From Candidatus Poribacteria bacterium (GTDB lineage Bacteria > Poribacteria > WGA-4E > B28-G17): 13,398 bases of DNA. The DNA lies in NCBI GenBank assembly GCA_003645735.1, contig QNBQ01000012.1, forward strand, positions 1 to 13,398, read 5' to 3'. Below the pieces are notes generated by a model. It had not been told where the DNA came from. It saw only the letters and a program-made list of their open reading frames with translations, and searched no databases. Position numbers and translations under genes: made by a program. Of this stretch, positions 5,836-13,398 are shown one piece after another (position 1 is the first letter of the stretch; each line of letters opens with the position of its first letter).

Positions 5836-8652
5836 TCACCTATCGACCGCAGCCGTAGCTCTGGTGACGAACGCTATATACCATCGGTTGCCTTTTTGCG
5901 AGGCGACTACAAGCAGATCCTCGAAAACCCTTCCGCTTTCCTCGTCCTTCCACCTGTAGCGCCATCTGTTCCCCAAGGCCATCGGCAGGTAATCCTCGCC
6001 GAGCTCCTTTACCTGATGCTCCACCAGCTGTATATCCGTCACCCGCCCGTTTTTGTGCTGATACAGCAGCCGCACCAACCCCACCCCGGGCGCAAACCAC
6101 GCCCTTTTAACCCCGGCATAGTAGCCTCGTATCCGCTCGATCTCAGGGACGAGCTCCTTCTCCTCCCCGCTGGCCGATATGGTCGTCTCTATTAGAGCAC
6201 ATCCCTCGAACTCCCCTGCTGGGACCTCGACCCTCTCATCCTTGCTCACGAGGACGCTCCCCACCTTCATGTGGTCGCCGGTTACGGAGCCGTTCACGGC
6301 GATCCCTATGTTCCACCCGTCGTAAAGCGAACTGCCCACCTCCTGGGACAGAAGCTCCGCTCCTGAGAACGGCTCATACCAGAACAGATCGGTCATCGGT
6401 GTTCCTTCAGATCCCGAAGGACGCTCCCCGATCGAGCTTCGATCCGATCCTTTGGAATACAAACCGCCTTCGCGTTCGATCAAGCAACCGACCCCTCGGA
6501 TATAGAAACACCGCCGGGACGGAGGCGATCCGATCATCTCCCTCGCCGTCTCCGAGAGGGACGTATAAGAGGCGGAGAGGTAAGCATCGCCCCCCTCGGC
6601 CGCTATATCAGCTGCCTTCCTGTAAAGCTCGGCAGCTCGCTCGTATTCCCCTCTCAGCAGGTGCTCCTTCGCCAACGCCCCGAGAGCTTCCATGATCTTC
6701 CTCCTATCGCCTATCTTCCGAGCGAGGCGAAGCTTCTCCTCACGCCATCTCACTTTATCCTCATCCGACAGCCCCTCCCTCGCCTCTTTAAGCAGCCACC
6801 GGGCATCGATCAGCCTCGGCTCATCGCCCAAAGCCTTGTAGATCTCGATCAACCGCTCATAGCAGTCGATCCCCCTCTCCTTGGATATCCAGGCGATCCA
6901 TCTGAGGATAGCGGCTTCCCCGGCTAAATCGCCCGACTCCCTCTCCAGCTCCGCTATCCCCTCAAGATAGCTCAGAGCCCCGCCTCTCCCCTTCACGCCC
7001 ACCGTAGCCGATGAGATATAAAACGTGTTCCCACAGCAGCTCACAACCCTGCACACATCCTCGAACATCTCCTCCGGCGAGTGATCCTTCGTCCAACGGT
7101 AACGCCACATCCTCCCGATCGATAGGGGGAAATATCCCTCGCCACCTGAGCCGGCGTGCTCAACGAGGTGGACGACCCATGTCATTCCGTTCTGATCCTC
7201 ATGACGCAGCTTCACCAGACCCACGCCGGGGGCGAACCACGTCAGCCTCGTCCCGCAGTAGCTCCGGGTTCTGAACTCCGTTGCAACGCCCACGTTTGGA
7301 GGGGTTATGACCGTCCTAACCCTGAGACACCTTTCAAACCTCCCGGCGGGCGTCAGGACGAGGTCGTCATCGCTCTCAACGACCGACCTCGCTATGAGCT
7401 CGTCCCCCTCCTCGATCCCCCAGCTCAGGCCGTCCGGCCGGCGCGTGATCCGATCCTCCCAGGTCTCCCCGACCTTCGGGGATGGCTTCAGAAACCTCCT
7501 CGGACGGAGCAGATGGACGAGGGCGGCGCATCGGGACGGGCATCCCCATGAGTAGTTGCGGACGGATTTGGGGTCGAGGAACACGTATCCCTCATCGGCG
7601 AGCTGGACGGGGAAGACCGCCATGACGTATCCCCCGGGCTGTCCCGGCCTCCACATCCCCGGCAACATATCCGCCAGATCCAAAGCCGCTCTCGTCAACG
7701 CCTCGTTCTCCCTATCGCCGAGCTCGGAGAACAGCTTCAGAGCCTCCTCGGCCCTCCGTCGCATCTCACTGTATTCGCCGCGGCGACAATGGGCGATGAA
7801 GAGCGCCTTGAGGACCTCCGCTTCCCTCCCTTTATCGCCTCGCTTTCGAGCGAGCTTCAAGGCGGACTCGTAATCCTCAACCCCCTTCTCCGGCTCGCCG
7901 AGCCATGTGGATCGGGCTTCGCCCAACATCAAAAGCAGCTCCACTTGAGCTCCGACATCCCCGAGCTTCCCGGCGGCTTCCATAGCCTCACGACATGACC
8001 GGATGAACTCCTCACCTGCCCACCGCCCTCGGGCCTCCCTCGCCCTTTTCATCGCCTCGTCCAAAACCCTCCTGATGAACTCATCGGACAGCCTCTCCTT
8101 CCGCAAGCCCTCTTCGATCAACCTCATCAACCTCCCCTTAAGCTGTCTTTTCGCCCGGTGCATCCTCCCCTCGACGGTGCTTAAAGGGACGTCGAGGAAC
8201 CGGGCGATGTCCCTGTAGCTGAGGCCGGTGAGGTAATAGAGGGTTATGACGAGCCTGTTCCCCTCGGGCAGCTGACTCAACGCTTCGGCGAGAAGCCTGC
8301 GCATCTCCTCCCGCTCGATCTCCTCGGCGGGCGAGGGGACCGTTCCCAGCAACTCTTCATCGACCTCCTCCAACGGGACGCTCTCCCTCCGCCCCCGCAT
8401 CCACATCTTGCAACAATTGACGGTTATCCGCCGGAGCCACGAGGCGAACCTGTCGGGATCGCGGAGCTGCGATAGCTTAAGATAGGCGGTTATGAAAACC
8501 TCCTGGGCTATGTCCTCGGCGTCCTCGAAGCTTCCCGTCATGTGATAGGCCAGCCCCTGAACGGCTCCCCGATACCTGCGCACAAGCTCGCCGAAGCTGT
8601 CCACATCCCCGGATAAAGCTCTCCTGACCAGCTCCTCATCGCCTGGCTTCAA
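5836..8652 (-). CDS. ECF-type sigma factor fused to two TPR/beta-domain modules
   Basis: The protein has 938 residues from a TTG start (8652-8650) preceded by GAGGAGGGAT. Residues 1-180 are a complete sigma-70 family ECF factor: region 2 with DAEDIAQEVF (44-53) and SWLRRITVNCCK (71-82), region 4 helix-turn-helix with GLSYRDIARFLDVPLSTVEGRMHRAKRQL cut into 143-171. Ordinary ECF factors stop there, near 180-200 residues. This one continues with TPR-like helices (about 200-325), a beta-rich domain (about 340-553), more TPR-like helices (about 555-705) and a second beta-rich domain (about 715-938). The beta domains share WFAPGVGLV (472-480 and 852-860), a PAG-x-FE-x-C motif (435-442 and 811-818) and a G-x-x-W-R-Y-R-W motif (513-520 and 894-901). 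No membrane segment is seen, so the extension is probably cytoplasmic and may sense a ligand or partner or hold the sigma part inactive. No anti-sigma gene lies beside it. Role inferred, target genes unknown. Confidence 0.9.
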   Translation of the reverse strand: MKPGDEELVRRALSGDVDSFGELVRRYRGAVQGLAYHMTGSFEDAEDIAQEVFITAYLKLSQLRDPDRFASWLRRITVNCCKMWMRGRRESVPLEEVDEELLGTVPSPAEEIEREEMRRLLAEALSQLPEGNRLVITLYYLTGLSYRDIARFLDVPLSTVEGRMHRAKRQLKGRLMRLIEEGLRKERLSDEFIRRVLDEAMKRAREARGRWAGEEFIRSCREAMEAAGKLGDVGAQVELLLMLGEARSTWLGEPEKGVEDYESALKLARKRGDKGREAEVLKALFIAHCRRGEYSEMRRRAEEALKLFSELGDRENEALTRAALDLADMLPGMWRPGQPGGYVMAVFPVQLADEGYVFLDPKSVRNYSWGCPSRCAALVHLLRPRRFLKPSPKVGETWEDRITRRPDGLSWGIEEGDELIARSVVESDDDLVLTPAGRFERCLRVRTVITPPNVGVATEFRTRSYCGTRLTWFAPGVGLVKLRHEDQNGMTWVVHLVEHAGSGGEGYFPLSIGRMWRYRWTKDHSPEEMFEDVCRVVSCCGNTFYISSATVGVKGRGGALSYLEGIAELERESGDLAGEAAILRWIAWISKERGIDCYERLIEIYKALGDEPRLIDARWLLKEAREGLSDEDKVRWREEKLRLARKIGDRRKIMEALGALAKEHLLRGEYERAAELYRKAADIAAEGGDAYLSASYTSLSETAREMIGSPPSRRCFYIRGVGCLIEREGGLYSKGSDRSSIGERPSGSEGTPMTDLFWYEPFSGAELLSQEVGSSLYDGWNIGIAVNGSVTGDHMKVGSVLVSKDERVEVPAGEFEGCALIETTISASGEEKELVPEIERIRGYYAGVKRAWFAPGVGLVRLLYQHKNGRVTDIQLVEHQVKELGEDYLPMALGNRWRYRWKDEESGRVFEDLLVVASQKGNRWYIAFVTRATAAVDR

Positions 8653-8757
8653 TCCCTATCCCTCCTCGACCGACCTCCATAAATTTAGATGCGCCCAGTT
8701 CGAGAGAACTTACGGCCCCCAATGAATCGGGTCTGATCGCGACGCCGGACTTCCGGG

Positions 8758-9296
8758 AAAGTTTACCATATCGCCTGGACAGGCGTGCCCGCTTGATGTG
8801 AACCCTTATCCCTTTCCAATTCCAGCGGGATGGGCAGCACAAGGGCGGTGATGCAGCAGAAGGGGATCTTCGATATGGCCGAGGAGATGGGGTGATTCGA
8901 CATGAAGGACAGCCGCTGGGAGAGAGGCTTGTTTTTCCCGAAGCTCTTCATCGAGGCGGAGAGCATCGCGCAGACCTGCTGCCTAAAAACCCATCGGTTC
9001 GGACTCGGTCGGCATAGTGGCCAAATTTTCCCGATCGATAACCACAACTTCATGAACGAGCTGCACTCCTCCCCCACATGAGGCTGATGATAGTGGTTTA
9101 TCCCGGGGTGATGATCGCGGGAACCGATAGGGTTGCCGTGGACGCGGTGGGCGTGGCGATACTGAAGCTGATGGACGCCACGCCGCAGGTGTTGGCGGGC
9201 GAAATTTTCGATCAGGAGCGGATAAAGCGGGCGGTCGAGCCGATAAGCTGCCCGCCAGATGGGGCGAGTTGTAGTAAGGTGGAAGGTGAAGAGTAG
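8758..9296 (+). pseudogene. DUF362-family protein remnant
   Basis: Pieces of a DUF362 protein occur in order on the plus strand, in shifting frames: YHIAW (about 8761-8775), SSGMGSTRAVM to AEEMG (8821-8892) then TGA at 8893-8895; LFFPKLFIEAESIAQTCCL then KTHRF in the same frame (ending about 9000); DSVGIVAKFS in the next frame (9002-9031); PIDNHNFMNELHSSP (9031-9075); and HMRLMI plus VMIAGTDRVAVDAVGVAIL (9075-9170) in a third frame. Compared with my recollection of intact members, about 30 residues are missing after HMRLMI and some around the stop. DUF362 proteins often carry iron-sulfur or unknown redox functions; this copy cannot make a full product. The gene presumably lost function recently, since motifs are still clear. 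The exact ends are uncertain. Confidence 0.75.
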
Positions 9297-9385
9297 GGAG
9301 TTACTGGTGAGGATGGCCGCCTTGGCGGGGCTTTGGGCTGATAAGCTCAAGGGGATCGCGCGGTATCAAACGCCTATTTTCAGGC

Positions 9386-10375
9386 TTATCCCACGCGCTC
9401 CACGACCGCCCCTCGGTTGTCGGCCCTGCTCAGCAGGCAGATCCCTCCGCCTCCCGACGATCCGAGGAACTCCTCCGTCTTTTCGAGAAGCTCCTCGGGG
9501 TTCTCCGAGAAGGCGTAAAGGGCCGGCCCCCAGCTGCTGAGGCCCACCCCCAGGGCGCCGTTCTCCCTCAGGAACCTCATCGTCTCCCTGACCACCTCGT
9601 CCTGAACTTCGACCTCGATCCGCTTCCACCCTATCTCCTGAACCCTGTTGACCGCGTCGCCGAACTTTTCAAGATCCCTCTCGATCAGGGCGGGCAACAT
9701 CTCCATCAGTATGACCCTGCACAACCTCTCCACATCGCATGCGGGGATGGGGCAGAGCCTCTTGAACAACCTCACCTCCTCCTCACCCGACACATGCCTG
9801 CCCGGCGGGATGACGATCAGTATATCCCAATCCTCGGGGAAGTCGGTCCTCAACAGCACCGGCGGGGGAGGGACGTCCTTAGAGGCGGAGGAGGGGAGAT
9901 AAGAGCTTTTCTGGTCGGGGAACCTATGTCCCCCGTCGATTATGAACCCGCCGCGATGGAAGGCCGTCACGCCTATGCCCGACGTCCCGCCTCTCCCGAC
10001 CAGAAGCGGCGCTTCTTCCTCCGACAGGTCGATCCCGTAAAGCGCCGCAGCGCCGTATGCGACCGCCAGGGAGATCTGCGTGCCCGACCCCAGGCCGCAG
10101 TGCGGGGGGATGTGGCGTTTGATCTCCACCTCAACCCCTCCGATATCGAACCTCTCCCTCAGCCTCCCGATCACGCGTCGTATCCTGTCCGAAAACCGCC
10201 CGGCCCCTTCGCCCTTGACCTCAACCCCTTCGGCTTTGCGCAGGTAGATCTCGAAGCCGGGCCGCTCGAGCGCCACGCCGACGCTCCCGTCTATCCGGCC
10301 CAGCGAGCCGTTCAGATCTATGAGCGCGAAGTGAAGCCTTGAGGGGGTTTTAACCCTGACGGTCACCCGGATCAC
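9386..10375 (-). CDS. GHMP-fold protein, beta-RFAP synthase-like
   Basis: The protein has 329 residues. The start is GTG 10375, chosen because homology begins with IRVTVRVKTPSRLHFALIDL and because it overlaps the upstream lipoprotein stop as GTGA, which suggests translational coupling. A longer open frame to 10543 lies inside that gene and is rejected. The GHMP phosphate-binding loop is PPHCGLGSG (90-98). A GRGGTSGIG stretch (128-136) and SWGPALYAF (281-289) follow, typical of the beta-ribofuranosylaminobenzene 5'-phosphate synthase group. In methanogens and some methylotrophs and Planctomycetes that enzyme joins p-hydroxybenzoate or p-aminobenzoate to PRPP for methanopterin synthesis. No other methanopterin gene is in the window, so the specific reaction is uncertain; family membership is fairly secure. 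Confidence 0.82.
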   Translation of the reverse strand: MIRVTVRVKTPSRLHFALIDLNGSLGRIDGSVGVALERPGFEIYLRKAEGVEVKGEGAGRFSDRIRRVIGRLRERFDIGGVEVEIKRHIPPHCGLGSGTQISLAVAYGAAALYGIDLSEEEAPLLVGRGGTSGIGVTAFHRGGFIIDGGHRFPDQKSSYLPSSASKDVPPPPVLLRTDFPEDWDILIVIPPGRHVSGEEEVRLFKRLCPIPACDVERLCRVILMEMLPALIERDLEKFGDAVNRVQEIGWKRIEVEVQDEVVRETMRFLRENGALGVGLSSWGPALYAFSENPEELLEKTEEFLGSSGGGGICLLSRADNRGAVVERVG

Positions 10376-11007
10376 TCCCCCGGAACCAAAACCTTTCCCA
10401 CGCCGTTCCAAACCCTCGTCGCCGAGAAGATGATCTTTCCGGCGTAGCCGTTCAGCACGATCACCCCGCCGAAATCGCCGCTCATGTAGGAGTAGATGTA
10501 ATTGCCGCCGAACTCCACCAGATCGGCCGGATCGACCCTCCAATCGACCATCCAGCCGTATTGGGGGTTTTGGGAGATGATCTCCGCCGCCTCGGCGGGC
10601 GTGATCAGCTCGCCGGCGGGGAGCTGCATCTTGTGCGCCTTTTTCAGGGACATCGACTCATAATCGAGCCTCAAAACCGCTATCTTGACCGGCCTCCCCT
10701 CTTCGGGGATCGATGTGACGATCCCTATCCACTCGGCGGCCTTGGGATCGAAAACCCCGATGGAGAAGGGGTGCATGAAGACGATGGCGACGTATGACCC
10801 CTCGGAGGAGACGAACTCGACCTCCGGCAGATCCTTCATCGAGACCCACGCCTTCTCGGCATCCCTGGGGGTCTCCGTTGAAAAGTCGGTCTCGCTGTAG
10901 TAGAGGATGTCGAAGAACTCCGGCTCCTCGACCGTCTCGCTCCCCCAGCCGCATCCCAGAAGCGGGAGGCAGATCAGGGCGAGGAACAGCCTGGCTTGAA
11001 AGCCCAT
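10372..11007 (-). CDS. Putative lipoprotein of unknown function
   Basis: The protein has 211 residues from ATG 11007, with a strong AGGAGGTGAG site. It begins MGFQARLFLALICLPLLGCG: a short positive n-region, a hydrophobic core and the lipobox LLGC, with C19 as the predicted lipidated residue. The mature part is acidic near its start, with alternating hydrophobic segments, and ends VWNGVGKVLVPGE. I recognise no domain. It lies 59 bases after the aspartic protease gene and overlaps the GHMP gene, so it is probably co-transcribed. It may be anchored to a membrane on the periplasmic face. Confidence 0.8.
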   Translation of the reverse strand: MGFQARLFLALICLPLLGCGWGSETVEEPEFFDILYYSETDFSTETPRDAEKAWVSMKDLPEVEFVSSEGSYVAIVFMHPFSIGVFDPKAAEWIGIVTSIPEEGRPVKIAVLRLDYESMSLKKAHKMQLPAGELITPAEAAEIISQNPQYGWMVDWRVDPADLVEFGGNYIYSYMSGDFGGVIVLNGYAGKIIFSATRVWNGVGKVLVPGE

Positions 11008-11066
11008 CGCCTCACCTCCTGAAAGTCAATCCGCTTTGGGAACGATCGGGGGGCGAGCCCGGGTTA

Positions 11067-11450
11067 CTACTCTATCTCGGCCATCGGCACCTCGGGCGAT
11101 CTGGGGTTCGGGTAAAGCTTCATCTCCCTCGGCTCGACTATCAGATCCAGCTCCTCCATCACTATGGCCCCGAGCAGCCCGTATTCTTTGTGTGGCTCGA
11201 TTATCGCATCGAACACCCCTTTTCTGCCGCACACCTCAACCTCGACCCCGTAGACCACGTCCCTAAGCTCCGTCCGCTCGTCGGCGTATTTGACCTGCTG
11301 TTTTCTGATCACCGGGAACTTGAGCCTCTCCTGAACCCACCCGGGCAGGACGAGCATCGTGGCGCCGCTGTCCACCTTGACCCTGAGCTCCAAAGCCTCC
11401 GAGCCGGTTATGATGTTCCTGACCTTGATGGTCGCATAGGCCACCCCCAT
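11067..11450 (-). CDS. Clan AA (retropepsin-like) aspartic protease
   Basis: The protein has 127 residues from ATG 11450 with GGGAGGTGAG upstream. The catalytic motif D27-S-G-A-T sits in VKVDSGATMLVLP. A later hydrophobic-hydrophobic-Gly motif in YGLLGAIVMEELDLIV (about 90-105) matches the second half of the retropepsin fold. Size and layout fit the single-domain bacterial/archaeal clan AA family (AF_0612-like), which act as dimers. No signal peptide is seen, so it is likely cytoplasmic. It lies 17 bases after the cyclase-like gene and 59 before the lipoprotein gene. The substrate is unknown. Confidence 0.85.
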   Translation of the reverse strand: MGVAYATIKVRNIITGSEALELRVKVDSGATMLVLPGWVQERLKFPVIRKQQVKYADERTELRDVVYGVEVEVCGRKGVFDAIIEPHKEYGLLGAIVMEELDLIVEPREMKLYPNPRSPEVPMAEIE

Positions 11451-11467
11451 CCCTCACCTCCCGGGCC

Positions 11468-12136
11468 TCAGACGAAGGCGAAAACCCTGGCCGGGGCGCC
11501 CGAGCTTTTGGCCAGCTTCATCGGAGCGACCACGACGAAAAACTCCCTCGGAAGCTTGTCCAGGTTGGTCAAGTTTTCGACGTTCGGTATGTCGTGTTTC
11601 AGGAAGGTGTGATGTGCGGGGAAATCCAGCTCCTTGCCCTCAACGCAATCTATGTTGGGCGAATCGCTGCCGATGAGCTTGATCCCCTTGGAGCAGAGGA
11701 AGGAGGCGGCGTTGCCGTCCAGCCCGATCCACTGGCGGTTGTATATCGGCTGGCCGACGTATCGCTGCATCCCCGTGTAGATGAACAGGATGATCCCCTC
11801 GGGTATGTCGCCGTATCTGTTTATCCACCTCTGGATCATCCCCTGGGTGATCGTCGCGCCCGGCTTCAGGAAGGAGAAGTCCATCAAAACCGCCCTGCCG
11901 TAGAGCCTCCAGGGATCTATCTGATCGACCGTCTTGCCATCGGCATACATCAGCGCGGGCGCGTCTATGTGGGTCGAGCAGTGCCCCGAAAGGTCGACCC
12001 TCCCCTCGAAATACCCGTCCCTCTCTATCGTGGCGGTGGCGTATATCCGAGGGGGATCTATCGGCAGCTCACGCGGCGGATCCTCATCCACCGGATAGGA
12101 GAGATCTATGACCCTCTCAAACCTGACCTCGATCAT
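11468..12136 (-). CDS. Cyclase / kynurenine formamidase-like metal hydrolase
   Basis: The protein has 222 residues from ATG 12136, preceded by AGGGAGGTG. A longer frame from 12178 has no such site and extends before the family start. It opens with VIDLSYPV, typical of the cyclase family (PF04199). The metal-binding motif H52-C-S-T-H56-I-D58-AP replaces the usual HxGTHxDAP glycine with serine, and the usual third histidine after AP is absent (APALM). Further family features are SDSPNID (157-163) and HHTFLKHDIPNVENLTNL (175-192). Relatives hydrolyse N-formylkynurenine or cyclic amides. No tryptophan-catabolism gene is adjacent, so the substrate is unknown. It heads the minus-strand operon with the protease, lipoprotein and GHMP genes. 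Confidence 0.88.
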   Translation of the reverse strand: MIEVRFERVIDLSYPVDEDPPRELPIDPPRIYATATIERDGYFEGRVDLSGHCSTHIDAPALMYADGKTVDQIDPWRLYGRAVLMDFSFLKPGATITQGMIQRWINRYGDIPEGIILFIYTGMQRYVGQPIYNRQWIGLDGNAASFLCSKGIKLIGSDSPNIDCVEGKELDFPAHHTFLKHDIPNVENLTNLDKLPREFFVVVAPMKLAKSSGAPARVFAFV

Positions 12137-12333
12137 AGAGACACCTCCCTCGCTTTCTCCGGAGCTTGGCTTATGCAAACTACATGCCTAACAAACGGCT
12201 TCGAAAAATCGAGTTCATCAGAGGCCGAGCTGCACGATTTGGGGCAGCGGGGAGCACGATTTCGTGCACCTCACCCCTTAAGCCTCTAGAGATACCCTGT
12301 CGTCTGTGCCGGCTCGAACCTCCCCTCCCTCAG
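12137..12333 (-). other. Intergenic region between propeller gene and cyclase operon
   Basis: These 197 bases hold no convincing gene. They contain the direct repeat and inverted repeat noted at 12232-12267 and an imperfect stem GCTGC/GCAGC (12229-12248). No hairpin with a T-run and no clear -35/-10 pair were found, so whether the operon has its own promoter here is open. Confidence 0.5.
12232..12262. repeat. Direct repeat GCACGATTT, two copies 22 bases apart
   Basis: GCACGATTT occurs at 12232-12240 and 12254-12262 in the intergenic region before the cyclase-like gene, with start-to-start spacing of 22 bases, about two helical turns. The second copy is part of a 6-base inverted repeat GCACGA-TT-TCGTGC (12254-12267), flanked by matching GG and CC. 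It may be an operator or part of a terminator for the upstream propeller gene; the evidence is spacing and symmetry only. Confidence 0.3.
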
Positions 12334-13398
12334 TCATTTAGACGTGAACCACAGGCACAGCCTGCCGTCGGGCAGCCAGTCGATGTCGGCCAAATCGATC
12401 TTGGAGATCAAAACAAGCTCTTTTGCCCCACTTCTCGGATCCATCGCCCAGACCTTCCATTCGATCCCCTCCCGCTCGTCATACTCCATGAAGGCCAGCT
12501 TCGACCCGTCCGGCGACCAGGCGGGAGAGCGGCCCTTGAAGGCCCGAACCTTCAAGCTCTCCATGTCCAGCAGATGTATCTCCCTGTCGACCGTCATGTA
12601 AGGCTTGTAATCGGGGTTGCCGCTCAAAACGTAGGCGAGATACCTCCCATCGGGCGACCACCTCAGCTCCAGAACCTTCTTCGATCTCGTGTTGACCAGC
12701 TTGTTCTCGATCCCCGGCTTGAGCCCGTAAAGCCTAACCTTGGCGTAACCCGATTTGTAATACTCGGCGTCCGTCCCCAGCGCGATCATCCCGCCGTCGG
12801 GCGACCAGGCCGGCGGAAGCAGGTAGAGATACTGCTGGGGCGTCCCCTGGATCAGTATGTCGTCGATCTTCTTCAGCCCGCCCCCGTCCAAGTTGACCAC
12901 CCACAGCGAATCGACCCACTCCCTCCTCCTCCGGAGGGCTATCCTGTGCGCCACAGGCGAGAAGGAGGGCGCCTCCCCCTTCGTCACCCTCCTCAGATCC
13001 CTCCCCTCCCTGTCGACCGCCCAGATGTGGCTGACGTTCGAATCATACGTCTCGAAGATGATCCACTTGCTGTCGAGCGACCAGGAGAGATAGGGGTTGT
13101 AGATGCTGGCGGAGCAGAGCTTGCGCGATTCGCCCGTCTCAAGCGAGGTGACCCATATCTCATCGGCGTGCCAATACTGCCCCTTGATATCCGTCCTCAC
13201 CGGATAGGCGACGAATTTCCCGTCGGGCGAGAGGGAGGGATACTCCCCGCCCAGATGGAGGTCGATCTCGTCGTAGCCCTCCACGAGCTCGGCGTTCAGG
13301 ATGAACCTGTCATCCTCCTCCACCGGGACGACCGAATCGCTCCAGCCGGGCCGCCCGTCCGGCAGCTTAATCTTCAGCCAGCCCTTCCTCCTCTCGAC
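12334..13398 (-). CDS. SH3-like domain plus TolB/PD40-type beta-propeller protein (partial, 5' end outside window)
   Basis: The minus-strand frame is open to the right edge. The first residues in the window read RKGWLKIKLPDGRPGWSDSVV, which matches the end of a bacterial SH3 (SH3b) domain. After an acidic linker, seven PD40/TolB-like motifs follow, e.g. SPDGKFVAYPV, SWSLDSKWIIF, PAWSPDGGMIAL, RWSPDGRYLAYV, PAWSPDGSKLAF and DWLPDGRLCLWF, implying a seven-bladed propeller. A GTG at 13323 is an internal codon, not a likely start. Such proteins are typically exported binding or scaffold proteins. The stop TGA lies 197 bases before the cyclase-like start. Function unknown. Confidence 0.85.
   Translation of the reverse strand, partial: VERRKGWLKIKLPDGRPGWSDSVVPVEEDDRFILNAELVEGYDEIDLHLGGEYPSLSPDGKFVAYPVRTDIKGQYWHADEIWVTSLETGESRKLCSASIYNPYLSWSLDSKWIIFETYDSNVSHIWAVDREGRDLRRVTKGEAPSFSPVAHRIALRRRREWVDSLWVVNLDGGGLKKIDDILIQGTPQQYLYLLPPAWSPDGGMIALGTDAEYYKSGYAKVRLYGLKPGIENKLVNTRSKKVLELRWSPDGRYLAYVLSGNPDYKPYMTVDREIHLLDMESLKVRAFKGRSPAWSPDGSKLAFMEYDEREGIEWKVWAMDPRSGAKELVLISKIDLADIDWLPDGRLCLWFTSK

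Noticed and set aside
8653..8757. Promoter for the sigma-factor gene
   Set aside because: An AT-rich TAAATT stretch on the minus strand near 8685 resembles a -10 box, but no -35 box stands at a suitable distance.
8763..9350. Minus-strand open frame of 195 codons opposite the DUF362 remnant
   Set aside because: The plus strand shows ordered DUF362 motifs; the minus frame has no recognisable domain and no ribosome site seen.
9297..9385. Possible extra remnant or terminator between the DUF362 pseudogene and the GHMP gene
   Set aside because: It contains CCGCC-TT-GGCGG and a GATAAGC/GCTTATC inverted repeat, but no T-run and no recognisable protein motif; too weak to annotate.
10376..10543. N-terminal extension of the GHMP protein
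   Set aside because: It lies within the lipoprotein gene in another frame and has no family similarity; GTG 10375 fits the known protein start.

Overview
The window is GC-rich, gene-dense bacterial DNA with strong AGGAGG-type ribosome sites, GTG and TTG starts, frequent AGG arginine codons and overlapping stop/start codons. The gene content resembles sponge-associated or groundwater Poribacteria or Planctomycetes-like lineages: a sulfatase, apiosidase-like DUF4038 enzymes, TIM-barrel sugar isomerases, a large extended ECF sigma factor and TolB-like propellers. This placement is inference from gene families; no rRNA or other phylogenetic marker is present.

Left part (1-5739). A partial SPW-repeat membrane protein on the minus strand diverges from a four-gene plus-strand operon. 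The intergenic region holds two recognisable sigma-70-like promoters facing opposite ways. The operon encodes an arylsulfatase (iduronate-2-sulfatase-like), an exported TIM-barrel glycoside-hydrolase-like protein, a sugar phosphate isomerase/epimerase-like enzyme and a DUF5060/DUF4038 apiosidase-like hydrolase. Gaps are 11 and 12 bases plus one ATGA overlap. The set looks like a small catabolic unit for a sulfated or branched glycan: desulfation, glycoside cleavage, then sugar isomerisation. The sulfatase has a twin-arginine signal peptide encoded one base out of frame just upstream of the open reading frame, so its N-terminus is either frameshifted or misassembled.

Middle (5740-9385). A 96-base convergent intergenic region has two GC-rich hairpins. 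A 938-residue minus-strand protein follows: an ECF-type sigma factor fused to two tandem copies of a TPR plus beta-rich module. Upstream of it lies a plus-strand DUF362-family pseudogene, broken by a stop, several frameshifts and deletions.

Right part (9386-13398). A minus-strand operon, read right to left, encodes a cyclase/kynurenine-formamidase-like hydrolase, a clan AA (retropepsin-like) aspartic protease, a lipoprotein and a beta-RFAP-synthase-like GHMP-fold enzyme. The last two overlap through GTGA. Upstream on the same strand is the 3' part of a gene for an SH3-like domain joined to a seven-bladed TolB/PD40-type propeller, cut by the window end.

The most unusual item is the sigma factor with duplicated TPR/beta modules. 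The decayed DUF362 gene and the frameshifted Tat signal are the other points that an automatic annotation would probably miss. No tRNA, rRNA, CRISPR array or insertion sequence was seen.
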